This document shows positions 20,220 to 30,870 of a stretch of 64,000 bases of DNA, piece by piece (position 1 is the first letter of the stretch; every line of letters begins with the position of its first letter). Made by a program: the position numbers and the translations under genes. The stretch covers positions 24,051,626 to 24,115,625 of the forward strand of contig CM063110.1 in the NCBI GenBank assembly GCA_031841125.1, in the 5' to 3' direction. The notes under the pieces were generated by a model. It ran no database searches. It saw only the letters and a list, made by a program, of their open reading frames with translations, and was not told where the DNA came from. The DNA is from Acanthococcus lagerstroemiae. Taxonomy: Eukaryota; Arthropoda; Insecta; Hemiptera; Eriococcidae.

Positions 20220-21535
20220 GCGGGTTTTTTCGCATTCTGGCCCAGTGTGCGTCGCCTTCAACGGGATGCTGAGGCTGGCACTACCACCAGGCGTCAAGCT
20301 GATCTGCTACGCCGACGACACGCAGGTGTGTGCCAAGCCGAGATGACAGCAGAGGTCACGCGACGAGTGAACCAGGCGTTAGAGATGCTGACCCACTCGA
20401 TCGAGTCGGCAGAGCTGTGCTTAGCGGTACAGAAGACAGAAGCGGTTTTGTTCACGACGCGACGCAAGTACAGCCCACCCACCTTTGTCCTAAAAGGTGT
20501 GGAGATTGGGCTCTGTACAGTCCGGGAGGTTGCATTTCCGAGAATACTTTCGACGGGCAGTTAAGAAGGCGGAACGAGTGGCCGGACAGCTGCCCCGTCT
20601 GATGTCGAACCTAAGAGGACCGAGGGAGCAGCGAAGAAGGATGTACGTCAATGTCATCCTGTCGGTCCTCCTATACGAGGCGCCAGTATTTGCCGACGTC
20701 ATCGATATACCATACAGGAGAGCGGAGATGGAGAAGATCCAGCGAAAAGCCGCGATGAGGTGTGTCACAGTGCGTACCGCACTGTTTCTTCGGATGCAGT
20801 CGGCGTGTTAGCGCGTATACCGCCGATCGAACTCAAGGTCGGCGAACTAGCGGCGGTATACGGTGCGAAGAAGAAAGCGAGGACGAAACGGGAGGCACTT
20901 CGGGTCAAGCGAGTCATCCAGTAGGACACGCTCGCCCATTCGACCAAGGGCAAGTGGACCCGAGCGCTGATACGCAATCTCGACGGATGGGTAGGAAGAT
21001 CGCACGGAGAGCTGAACTTTCACCGGACCCACGTCCTGAGCGGCCACGGGTGCTTCGACACGTACCTACATCGGATGTCGATAGCGCCGAGCCCCATGTG
21101 CGCGCACTGTGATCGAGGGGCGGAGGACACACCTCTTGGCACACCCTGTTCGAGTGTGGGAGCAGGAGAGGCGCGGGACGGCTACAACAGCGATCGATCC
21201 CGGCGACGACGGAAGAAGCGAAGCAGAAGAAGGACACGCCGACGGCGGCGTAATCAGCCGTCTTGCGCCGGACACCCTGGTTTGGGAGATGATGAAGAAC
21301 GGAAGCAGTTGGAACCGGGTGTCAGCCTTTGTCTCGGCCATCATGAAGAAGATGATGCAGACGGAGTGGTCGAGACAGAGGGCCGGCGATTTACCATGCT
21401 CGGCCAACATCGTCGAACAGAAGGAGAACTCTGTACCATCCTAGGAGAGCTGCTGCAGCTGCATTGCGGACCCACCGGCAGGGTTCACCCGTCGTCACCA
21501 CCTGCCTGCATCGACATACGGACCAAGACGAGGAG
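20220..21535 (+). pseudogene. R1-like LINE ORF2 remnant (RT catalytic box to C-terminus)
   Basis: GC-rich against an AT-rich background. In order: LALPPGVKLICYADDTQ (RT catalytic YADD at 20308-20319), a thumb-like VTRRVNQALEMLTHSIES, then AERVAGQLPRLMSNLRGPRE, LLYEAPVFADV and EKIQRKAAMRC. After a shift come SAYRTVSSDAV and IPPIEL. An in-frame TAG at about 20920 precedes GKWTRALIRNLDGWV, HGELNFHRTHVLSGHGCFDT and a knuckle starting CAHCDRG. A last segment reads LAPDTLVWEMM. This order is typical of R1-clade LINEs. The copy is 5'-truncated before the RT fingers and has several frameshifts plus the stop, so it is dead. Confidence 0.9.
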
Positions 21536-21815
21536 GTGAGGGGTGAGTGAAGAGAGGCAGCGCGTCCGGCCTTGGGGAACCTGAATTCCAGGCGAACGCT
21601 CAGGGAGTCCGGACCTCGGTCATTAAGGAACCCCATGGTGGCCGTGGTAGGACGCGCGCACCTTTGCGGCACGGAGAAATGAGGGCTCGGGCCTGGCCCC
21701 AAGGTATCCCTCCGGTCACTGATGCGATACTTGAAAGGGCAGTTTCCGGGGCCGGGGGTGCGGTGTCATAGGGGCCACTTTGGAATGCGTGCATCGCCAT
21801 ACGTCCCACCATACC
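21526..21815 (+). repeat. 3' untranslated tail of the R1-like LINE, copy 2 (with its ORF)
   Basis: Runs from ACGAGGAGGTGAGGGGTGAG, just after the coding remnant, to CATACGTCCCACCA. It is shared with 1441-1634 (partial) and 30607-30870 (nearly complete). All copies stop at the same CCCACCA without a poly-A run. It defines the 3' end of this LINE family. Confidence 0.8.
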
Positions 21816-22700
21816 AGGCATCACCAATTGAAGGCGTGAAGCTCAAAACATCCTATGTAGCAATGTCAAAAGTTTACAGGAGAAACAAAAAACTGCTTCA
21901 GCTGAGGTGAAGGGGTGGGTTCAGCAAAATGTGTGCTCAGCCAATTTTCTGAAGCTTCATACACATGTCTATGTACAAATTTTGGGGCTCAGTCGTGCCT
22001 AAGCTGAGAAAATGAGGATTAACGTTGCGCACATCCTAAGTCCATGAGAAAGACAAAGAAAAACATTCTAAGCAGTGACGGATAGGCCTATCGGAAAATC
22101 GGGAGTTTCTCGATGTGCCCCTCCGGGAAAACGAGCCAACGGCGCCTTTCGCATTAACCTATAACATTAGATAATGAGGAGATAATTGACCTTGTTTCTC
22201 AAAAAAAGTAAATTTGAAACTAATTTATTAACTTAATAATGTTAACATACACACCATTATGTATCCTGACTATCGAGTACTCAAGTTATCTACTCATTAC
22301 TACTGTCACTCTTATTTTCGAGAAAAAAAAAATGAAGCTTTCAATTTATATTACCCCTAAGTTAGAATTATTTTAATTTCTCCGCGTGTCACTTGGGAGC
22401 TTTTTGTTTATCAGTGTCCATTTTTAATTAGGTCATTACTTCTTGCACGTATAGGAAAAAGGCTCCCTCGAAGATATATAATGACCAGATTTCGTCTAGT
22501 CTTCGACTCATATTTTATTTTCGATTGAAAAATGACTAAATGAGATTAAAACGAAGGCGACTAAACTAAAAAGGAATCAATTTGAACTATTGATAATTTG
22601 ATATACTCGTAGCTAAATCTCAAAAATCAAAATATTCAAATCATCACAAGCTGAATCACAACTCATTTCAGATTTTCAGACGCACCGTGATATGAATATG
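21816..22700. other. Intergenic, nothing recognised
   Basis: AT-rich sequence without supported genes. Contains GCTTCA..CTGAAGC short inverted words near 21890-21960 only. Confidence 0.45.
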
Positions 22701-22843
22701 ATAACTGTGACTTGTCACAAGAAAAAGGCCTTCAGTGGTATCGAAATGTTCTAGGAAAAGGACCCTTAATAACATTGAATTGAGGGCCCTTTCCTTAGAA
22801 CATTTCAATGCCAAGAATTTTTTCTTATGACAGGTCACAATAT
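22701..22843. repeat. Long hairpin (about 64-bp arms)
   Basis: Left arm 22701-22769 (ACTGTGACTTGTCACAAG to AAAAGGACCCTTA) pairs with right arm 22782-22843 (GAGGGCCCTTTCC to GACAGGTCACAAT), leaving a loop of about 12 nt. Mismatches and small bulges are scattered. It is a foldback MITE or a hairpin-RNA-like locus. There is no coding potential. Confidence 0.75.
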
Positions 22844-23850
22844 TGATAAAATCTAGCACAGTTTATGATTTGTTGATACTATTAACCGTTGCAGTGCTAC
22901 TGAGTACTGACTGCAACTGGTGCCTGCAAGCTGGTTTACAATAAATTCCCAATCTTCCTTGAAAATAACTTCCCACCCAAAATTTCTTTCCTTCCCAGTT
23001 TTTCCCCGGGAATATATTCCCACCGCCCATCGATGTTCTTTAATTTCTTTCTTGCTCTTTTCATTTAGGAGATGATTACTGACTGACTGACTGTATCTTG
23101 CCGTACATAAAAAAATTTCCATGGAAATGTATATAAAAAACTATACACGGCTGGAGACTGTATAGATGTCAATCATTGAAGTTAAATATCACCATGAAGA
23201 GCTAAATCATACGAACTGTCTTCGTGTAGGGGGTGGTGTTCCTATAGTGGTGTCGCGCTAGCAATGTGGCTATGTTGGCCAACCAATTCGGACTCTTCAA
23301 GATTAAACTGTGGAATCTCTTAAAACACCACTACAAGCACACGCCCATATGTTGATGTTATCAGAGTTAGGATAAGCTACTGAGAGGAACGTCACATTAC
23401 ATTAAAAATTCAAGTAATTTTGAATTTTTAATGACGCTTAAATCATTTTTATGATCTCTAATCATTATAATAACGTTGTTCTGTATGACACGTTCACTAT
23501 TACTGACGGCGCGTACAATAATGATAATTTTTATTGACAGTGTACAGCCAGTGTAAGTTGATCTGGTTGATAACGGTATACATTTTAATATTATTTTTCG
23601 ACTCCATTGTGATCGTCAAGATTCTCGCCGATTCCTACATGATCGATCACTTACCCCAGTCAAAAAATAGGCGACATAATAACGTAATTAATACAAATTA
23701 CCTATATTACTGAACGTCTCTCTTACAATTATCCTAATTCTGATAACAAAAAGTTACTGATAACAAACCAGCAACACTAGTGCGCCACCGCCCTGAAGAG
23801 TCCAAATAGACATACGCTTGAAGTATTTTGCGGAAAATTCGTCGTCAGAA
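22844..23850. other. Intergenic, nothing firmly recognised
   Basis: No gene. A weak inverted pairing exists between about 23240-23300 (GTGGTGTCGCGCTAGCAATG) and 23765-23805 (ACTAGTGCGCCACC, GAAGAGTCC). It may be ends of another old element. Confidence 0.4.
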
Positions 23851-24475
23851 TAGAGATGGGAAATGTAACCACTGCTTCCAACTCGCAATGCTCATCCTTG
23901 TATCAGTCAGTCAGTCAAGTCAAGTCAAGTCAGTCGGTTGGTCGGTCGGTCGGTCAGTCGGTCAGTTGGTCAGTCAGTCAGTCAGTCGGTCAGTCGGTCG
24001 ATTGGTCGGTCGGTCAGTCAGTTGGTCGGTCAGTCGGTCAGTTGGTCAGTCAGCCAGTCAGCCAGTCAAGTCAGTCAAGTGAAGTCAGTTGGCCAGTCAG
24101 TCTGTCTGTTGGTCAGTCAGTCAAGTCAGTCAGTCACATCAGTCAGTCAAGTCAAGTCAAGTCAAATCAAAGTCAGTCCAATCAGTCAAGTCACTCAGTT
24201 CCGTATCCAGCCAGCCCACCTAGTCAGCCTGTAACGCAGAGTAACACTTTTTTTTCATTGCGAGCCAGCTTACCCAGCCAGCCAGACAGCCTAGCCAGCG
24301 CGATTTTCGTGACACTCTTTTTCATCACGCTAAAGAGTAAAGCTTTTTCCCCGTTGTGTGCCAAAGTTAAGACATAAGAATGTCAAAAAAAATTATCGAT
24401 TTTAATCAATAAGATGCGATTTGTAATCGATCATAATCAATAAGAAAAATTATCGATTTTTCCCATCCCTAATAC
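23851..24475. mobile_element. Possible inverted-repeat element hosting a microsatellite
   Basis: TAGAGATGGGAAA at 23851 and TTTCCCATCCCTAA near 24458-24472 are inverted. A duplicated, self-complementary AAAATTATCGATTTT block lies just inside the right end. The interior is mostly the GTCA/GTCG tract. Short ends, so only moderate support. Confidence 0.45.
23898..24235 (+). repeat. (GTCA/GTCG/GTTG)n degenerate microsatellite
   Basis: About 340 bp of four-base units dominated by GTCA, with GTCG, GTTG and AGTC interruptions, grading into AGCC-type words near 24210-24300. It keeps all frames open, so the Ser/Val/Gln-rich open frames across it are artefacts, not proteins. Confidence 0.95.
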
Positions 24476-26685
24476 GGATTAGTGTTTTCGTGGTTTTTAT
24501 ACAACAATGGGCAATTAGGCAGTCTACCCGGGATTTGTTTTAGCCATCCTGACACATGATCTCCTCAAACACTCGTCCAACGAGGGCTAATTTTATCTTC
24601 ACGGTCATATAAATTCGTGCAAGTAGTGCACCACAAAGCAAATTCTTTTCCTTCTTTCCGGTATGTTATCCGATTCACGGCAGATGTTTGTTTGTCGTTA
24701 GGTTCGAGTCAAGGTAAGAAGAAGACAGAAACAATGATGTAACATGAATTTATAACTTAATAAGGCTTGTAAAATTTTTCAATATTGTTGATTTTTCTCG
24801 GTTTTTCAATTTTATCTATACTCTTCCACAATAGGTCTTTACCTTAGACCTTCCTGGCACAACAATTTGGGTATCATGAGCAGTCGAATTTTTTCACACA
24901 GAAGCAAAGAAGATTTCAATAACCACATTCGCTCCGCATCGATCAGACTTTGCAATCACAAATGAGAGGTCGGGAGATTTTCGTGCCACACCCTAGCTCA
25001 CCATGCAACTCACGCTAATGCACAGCTTCAGACAACTTGCGCACCAATGTCGCCGCCAGGCCTTTGAGAACCTTCTGTCTGGAAATTTTCTTCCCGTACC
25101 GAAGTCGAGGTAAACCGGGCGCATTATTTTCCGGATGTTCCATTCAGCTCCGTCCTCTACGTACACGGCCGCATTTTTTCTTCGATAGTAATTTTCCTTT
25201 ATTCTGTATAAGTATTTATTTAGTCTTGTTTACTCTACCCAGCAGCGTCTTCCTTGTATAGAAATCGTGAAAAAAAAAAGAGCCGAGCATCCGGAAAAGC
25301 AAGCTGGACCGAAATTCTTGAGCTCGGTGTGGCTTTAAAGCTCGCGAATATTCGATATTGACGCTGACGTACCGCAGAGAAGATGAGCCGTGGTAACTCG
25401 CCCCGGTACACCGAAATAATCCGAAGCTGCCAGAGAGCGAGAGATCTTTCCTTATTGCAGCCAAAAGATTATATCGTTTTCATTTCCGCACATTACCTAA
25501 AATAAATTACACGAGTTCGTTTATTTTCGGGGCGAGAAATTTCTCTCGTTTTCGTCGATCACAGAGGCTCTCTCGCTCTCGGCCGTCTCGCCGGCCCGAG
25601 TATAGTTATTACGATTTTGGTGAATGGTAATAAAAAGCGCCATCGCCAGTCACCCAGCAGTCAGCGATACCGATGCGAAAAACGACCTAAAGCCGACAAC
25701 CTTTATAATTAAAATGCACCCTCGCCGAAATCTTAAGCGAATTTTCTTATACACCGTTTTGCAGAAAAAGCTTAATGTAAACTGTTGCTTCTGGTGTTTT
25801 CGCCTTTTCATTCGATACACTTACATTTCTTCATATTGCTGCATGCAGTTTTTAATTACTTCGTCCGTAAAATTCGTGTCGAAATACAACTCGGAAATGT
25901 CGACTAATTTCGTTTTCCTACTCGAGTAGGTATTTTCAAGAGGGGGGGGGGCGCATGCCGATGCCTCCAAGCTGTTTTTAATCCGTTTCTGGTAAAACAC
26001 GATATTTTTGCTTTAGCGGTTGACTGGCTGGCTCGGCCGGTTGGCTTTCTTCCGTCATATTGTACTAAAATTACGAGAAGTTAAGTCACGTCCGCGCCGC
26101 AAGTGGAACCAAAGGGACTTTACCTTATCATTATGAACTCATAATGCAAACTCGAATTTACATCCATAATGAACCGCAAGGGTACGAGACCGGCTTAGCG
26201 AGGTAACTTTTGTAATTATATAAAACGGGAGTTGGAATTATATACGTTGTCTTTTTATGAAACGAAACACAAAAGGCCCCTACGTGAGGGCTTCCGGGCA
26301 GATCCTTAATGAATTTCGACGTTTGAAATGTTGACGTACGCGGTAGGCGTTGGACCACGAAGCGGTAAAACGGAGAGTTCTTCCTTCCGCGAATTTCAGA
26401 CGCACAGATTAGACAGCTGACAGACTCACGAGGGTAATGGGTAGGCTTGCGTATTGATCTAGGAAAATTAGACTTAAAAATGGGGGTCCTCGGGGACAAG
26501 GTAACAGTTCTGCTGACCGAAATCGAGGCAAAACCAGGATATTTAGAACAATAAAAGTCAGCTAAAAATGTTCGGCATTTGATAGCCGAATCATGGACAA
26601 ATCAATCTTCTTTCTTGTTTCGTACAGCTACATTAGAGTGGTTCTTATTTTCGACTTTTGATTTTTTCGTGAGCCACCTCTTTAT
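24476..26685. other. Intergenic; no gene recognised
   Basis: 24.9-25.9 kb is CpG-richer and looks unique (for example TCGCGAATATTCGATATTG). Open frames of up to 113 codons carry no motif I know. A G-run lies at 25941-25950. Near 26.64 kb GAGTGGTTCTTATTTTCGA resembles words at 54.52 and 54.60 kb. Confidence 0.45.
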
Positions 26686-28176
26686 TTATTACGCAGCTTT
26701 CGTGACATAATTTGTGTACACATAAAGTAGCCTTTATTGCACGAAAAATGGTTTCGGTGTACAGAATCTGTTTCTTGCGCAGCCAAAGGTACGCAAACCC
26801 CTATCGCGCCATACACTGCATGTGGGCAAAGGCCTCCCTCAGTCTTTCCATTCCCTTTCTGGCCCATGGTTATTCTGTGACATAATTTGTTTTTTAAACA
26901 TGTATCAAATGCATCCCTCCATCTTACCGGGCTGTCTTCGTACTCTCCTTGAGGTGTATGGGTTCTAGACTGTTACTCTTTGGGTCCATCTGTTGTCTGT
27001 AAGTCTTCCGACGTGGCCTGACTAGTTATATTTCTGTTTTATATGTACGGTTATTATGTTCTCGATGCCCGGTAATCTGTCTTTATTTCGTAAATTCAAG
27101 TTCAGTATGGGTCTTTTAACTTTATCTGTTATATTGAGTTGTTTTTCTTGGGTCTTCGTTGTTACCCATTTCTGTGAGTCACATGTTATTGCTGGAGTAA
27201 TATTTGCGTTGAATATTGCACTTTTGAGTTTATTAGTGTATTGTCCTGTAAAAATATGTTTCAGACTCCAAAACTTGTTCCATCCTACTGCCATTCTTCT
27301 TTCCACTTCTTTATTAAATAGCTTCATCTACTTTTTCAGTTGTTTCTCCTTCCACCACAATGGGGACTTTTGCATCACTATTTGAGATTAGTTTTGTTTT
27401 TTCCGTATTTATTCTTAGATCCGCCTTTTCCCCCCTTCACAAAGTTCTGTTACCGTTTCTTTCAGTTGCAGAAGATTGCTAGAAACTAGGATAATATCAT
27501 CTGCGAATCTCAAATTATTCAGATACTCTCCTTGAATTTTTATTTCTTTTTCCTCCTAGTTTAAAGATCTAAAATTGTCTTTTAACAGGCTGTTAAATAG
27601 TACAGGTGATAATGGGTTTCCCTGTCGGACTCCTTTTTCAGTTTCCAAATATTCACCAGTGACATCAGTTAAATTCTAGATTTTAGGCCGGAGTACATAT
27701 CAGCTATGATCTTCACTATATTTATGGGAATTCCTTGATTTTTCGGGGCTGAAATTAGAAACTTGTGGTTAATGGAATCGAAGGCTTCAGTACAGTCAAT
27801 TAAAAACAGATGTGTATCGATTTGATATTTTTTACATTTCTGATTTATGGTGTGTAAGTGATCAGTTGTAGAAAAGGTTCTCTGATGCCGGCTTGCTCTC
27901 TTGGTTGGTGTGAGGTGTGTTTCTAATTCTCTGTTCGATTGTATTTGAAAATATCTTCGCCACTGTTGGACTGAGACTTATTGGTCTATAATTGTTTATC
28001 ATGTATCTATTGCCTTTTTTGAAAATTAATATCATGTCTAATTTCTTCCATTCCCTAGGAATTTTTTGGGCTTTTAGAATTTTCTTAAATAACCATATCA
28101 GGTCTTGAAATACGGAGTGTTCTCCCATTTTTATATGTTCGTTTAGTATCTTATTGTGACCTGGAGCTTTGTTACA

Positions 28177-28937
28177 AAGGGCATTCAGAAAGTACTGTCA
28201 GTAAGTCTCAAAAACCGTCTTAAAAATTTTTTCGGAAAAAATTACATAATAATCTTTCGAAATAATGTCCTTGGGCTTTTATGCAGCGGTCCCAGCGTTC
28301 CTGCCATCGCTTGTATACGTTCTGGAAAAATTCATCTCCAAGCTGTTTAAAAATCGCCTCCGAACTTTTTACAACAGTCATATCCTTGTGAAACGGTGTC
28401 CGCGTACATTTTTTTTCAGTTCCAGGAATAGAGCGAAGTCGCATGGAGCGAGATCAGGACTATAGGGAGGGTGGGACAAGAACTGGATGCAGTTGAAAAA
28501 CCTGCGTGAGCACATTCAACGGAAACAATCAGACATCATCAACTGCTGGGTCTTGCTTGCATCATGACAACGCGCGACCACATACGGCTGGCACTACTGC
28601 TGCGTTCCTCGAGAAATACGGCATCCAGTTCTTGCCCCACCCTCTCTATAGTCCTGATCTCGCTCCATATGATTTCGCTCTATTCCCGGAACTGAAAAAA
28701 ATTTTACGCGGACACCGTTTCACAACCGAATATGACTGTTGTGAAAAGTTTGGAGACGATTTTCAAACAGCTTGAAGATGAATTTTTCCAGAACGTATAC
28801 AAGCGATGGCAGGAACGCTGGTACCGCTGCATAGAAGCCCAAGAACATTATTTCAAAAGATTGTAATATAATTTTTTCCAATAAAATTTTTTAAGACGGT
28901 TTTTGAGGCTTACTGACAGTAGTTTCTGAATGCCCTT
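28177..28937. mobile_element. Fold-back mariner-like element (inverted arms of about 315 bp)
   Basis: 28177-28489 is the inverted partner of 28622-28937. Termini AAGGGCATTCAG and CTGAATGCCCTT match exactly, and both arms encode the same mariner C-terminal segment on opposite strands. The central 132 bp carries the middle transposase motif. The element interrupts the RTE reading frame at NLKKIK / NKAPG. An exact TA target duplication is not evident at the edges. It appears to derive from an inverted duplication of the 3' half that replaced the 5' half. Confidence 0.92.
28554..28866 (+). pseudogene. Mariner transposase C-terminal fragment
   Basis: CLHHDNARPHTA carries the second catalytic Asp. 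LPHPLYSPDLAPYDF ends in the third. Exactly 34 residues lie between them, the D34D signature of mariner transposases. ELKKILRGHRF follows, then after a shift near 28735 the C-terminal KQLEDEFFQNVYKRWQERW and a stop at about 28866. The N-terminal helix-turn-helix domain and the first catalytic Asp are missing, so it cannot work. The segment from YSPDLAP on is mirrored on the minus strand at about 28225-28465. Confidence 0.9.
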
Positions 28938-29239
28938 GATCTTTTTTAGGTTCTTTCTGACCATTTTTACTTCTGATTCTAGGAAGTCCGGTTCGGCTTC
29001 CTGTTCGTTGTTGAGATGAGTTCGGTGTGTGTTTATAGAGTAGTTTGTTTCCCAGTATACATTTTGATAGCAGTTGGTAGCTAGGACACTTATTTGATGT
29101 CTGTTGTAGATTTTTTGGTTGTTGTCGTTTTGTAAGTAGGTTGTTCAGTGTATGCCTATGGCTATATAGGTAATTTGTTGTCTATACATACTCGTATCTT
29201 ATAACTATTTTTATAACTAAAAAACTAACATATCAACTG

Positions 29240-29515
29240 TCACGTCGCCCACTGTTGGCCATAAGCCTCCCTAATCCTTTTCCACGCTACTTTTCTACTC
29301 ACGTTTCTCTTCCATAACATACCTACTGCATTTACTATGTAGGTCATCACTTCATCTTACCAGCTGCGCGGCCTCTTCTCCAGCGTAGGATGTCCAATCC
29401 AAAATCTGTCTAGTCCAGTTAAACTCCTTTTTCCTTATTAGGTGACTTGCATAGTCAAATTTTAGTCTCATTACTCTTTGCCCTATCTTCTCGGTACATA
29501 CTCTCCTATAGAGTT
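29240..29515 (-). pseudogene. RTE-like LINE, C-terminal fragment (second family)
   Basis: Minus-strand fragment with RVMRLKFDYASHLIRKK, then ILDW, a GEEAAQLV segment (with a shift), DEVMTYIVNAVGMLWKRN, and a C-terminus KRIREAYGQQWAT with stop TGA at 29240-29242. The closing REAY-QQW box is characteristic of RTE-type LINEs and differs from the REAF end of the neighbouring copy, so this is another family. It lies just upstream of that copy in the same orientation. Heavily truncated at its 5' side. Confidence 0.78.
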
Positions 29516-29614
29516 GCCTATTTGAGATTTTCTTGGACTACTTTATACTTGTGGTACCTCTTATCGATGGTCTCGTGCACAATGGTGCTAAGTCGCAAAA
29601 TATACAGATGTAAA

Positions 29615-30145
29615 TTTTTACAATACATGATCAGAAAGACGATGTTTACTTTAGTATTTTGCAAGTGGAAAGTAGTACTTTTCATTGACGAATCAGATAC
29701 AAGCATAACCTCAATGTAAAGTAAGCGTGCCTCAATGTAAGAAAACATGAGTCACATTTTCACATTCAGGCACATTCATCAACCAACACAACAGAATGAC
29801 ATCAAGAATACCGACAGATGCCGAAAATGGCCGACTAATGCCGAGGATGTTATTACGACGTTATCATGACAATTGTTGCTTCCTGATATTATTCGCTATT
29901 GGAACCATAGGTTTCCGTTTAGTTAGGAAAATGCATATACAAAATTTTTCAGCGTTGCTTTTTTTTTTTTTTTTTTTTTGAAAAGACAAAACGGTTAACC
30001 TTTTCCCTTTCTGATCATGTACTGTAAAAAATATCTTACGAAACAGGAGCCAAAAGTGAGTTTACATGACTCGGGGAATTGCTCATTAGCAAATTTCCCT
30101 CGCATGTAAACACTCACTTTTCACTCTTGGTGTGTAATATACTAT
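29615..30145 (-). mobile_element. Hairpin-ended inverted-repeat element, copy 3 (no tRNA-like core)
   Basis: Inverted ends TTTTTACAATACATGATC (29615) and GATCATGTACTGTAAAAA (30013-30030). The outer hairpin at 30044-30133 has the same arms as copies 1 and 2 (GAGCCAAAAGTGAG) plus an additional inner stem around GGGGAATTGCT / AGCAAATTTCCC. Also shared is a CAATGTAAAGTAAGCGT block near 29711. The tRNA-like module is absent and a T19 run sits at 29960-29978. It is a diverged subfamily. Confidence 0.68.
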
Positions 30146-30606
30146 TTTTTTTTTCAATTTGAAAATTCAATTGGTTTTCGATTTTCATGATTCAGATACC
30201 TACAAATATTATGATTTTTTCGATATTAAAATCACAAAAATCATATAATTTCAAATCATTTTTTCAAAATTGAATTTTTGATTTTAGAATGATTTTAAAT
30301 CAGATATTTGTTTTCTGTTTACACCCATCTCTGATTTTACGTAAAAATTGTGGCATCTGGAGGACGGGTGGTCGGCGGCAAAAACGCCATCTGTTGTTCC
30401 GCTCTCCTTGCAATATGTATCAGAATATTAAGCCAGAGATCAACATGTGACTAAACACCGATTTAGTGATCGCTAGAAACTGAGAAACGATACCCTTACG
30501 GCATTTTTGATTCTCAGTCACCTTCCCTGCTCCCAGGAGCCCTAATCTGCTATTTAAGGTTAAACCTAATTCAATCAGCAATACCTTTCTGCGTTGCCAC
30601 ACGTAT
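30146..30606. other. Intergenic, nothing recognised
   Basis: AT-rich then GC-balanced sequence without gene or repeat support. GATTTTAAATCA-type palindromes near 30250-30310 only. Confidence 0.45.
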
Positions 30607-30870
30607 TAAGACGAGGAGGTGAGGGGTGAGTGAAGAGGAAGCGCGTCCGGCTGTGGGGCATCCAAATTCCAGATTAGTGCAGGGTGAGCGTTAACCTCGG
30701 TCAGTAGGGGGCCCTATGGTGGCCCTTGCAGGACAGCACGCACCGAAAGCGGGGGCTCGGGCTGGCCTCAAAGCGTCCCTCCAGCTGTTGATGTGATACT
30801 CCGGAGCCGGCGGTGCGGTGATTCAGGGGCCACTTTGGCATGCGTGCATCGCCATACGTCCCACCAGACA
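30607..30870 (+). repeat. 3' tail of R1-like LINE, copy 3 (solo, 5'-truncated)
   Basis: Begins at AAGACGAGGAGGTGAGGGGT and ends at CATACGTCCCACCA, matching 21526-21815. No LINE coding sequence precedes it, so this is a severely 5'-truncated insertion consisting only of the tail, or a separate short element using that tail. Confidence 0.75.

Larger units (their letters stand above)
26690..29125 (-). pseudogene. RTE-like LINE pseudogene, split by a mariner insertion
   Basis: The longest RTE relic. Reading leftwards from 29125: pre-RT linker with ESEVKMVRKNLKKIK, then the mariner (28177-28937). NKAPGHNKILNEHIKMGE resumes in the same sense, then IPREWKKLDMILIFKKGN with NNYRPISL (about 27990), FLIDCTEAFDSINH, ETEKGVRQGNPLSPVLFN (about 27620) and EYLNNLRFADDIILV (FADD at 27496-27507). 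NKFWSLKHIFTGQY and TDNRWTQRV follow, and MERLREAFAH near 26840 closes it. All RT catalytic boxes are visible, but frameshifts and stops intervene. Same family as 1635-2510. Confidence 0.9.

Noticed and set aside
20247..21702. Numerous overlapping open frames on both strands in the GC-rich block
   Set aside because: Most are shadows of the frameshifted R1-like LINE; only the frames containing LINE motifs were used.
23828..24377. Ser/Val/Gln-rich open frames up to 173 codons
   Set aside because: Direct translation of the GTCA/GTCG microsatellite; all plus frames are open for the same reason.
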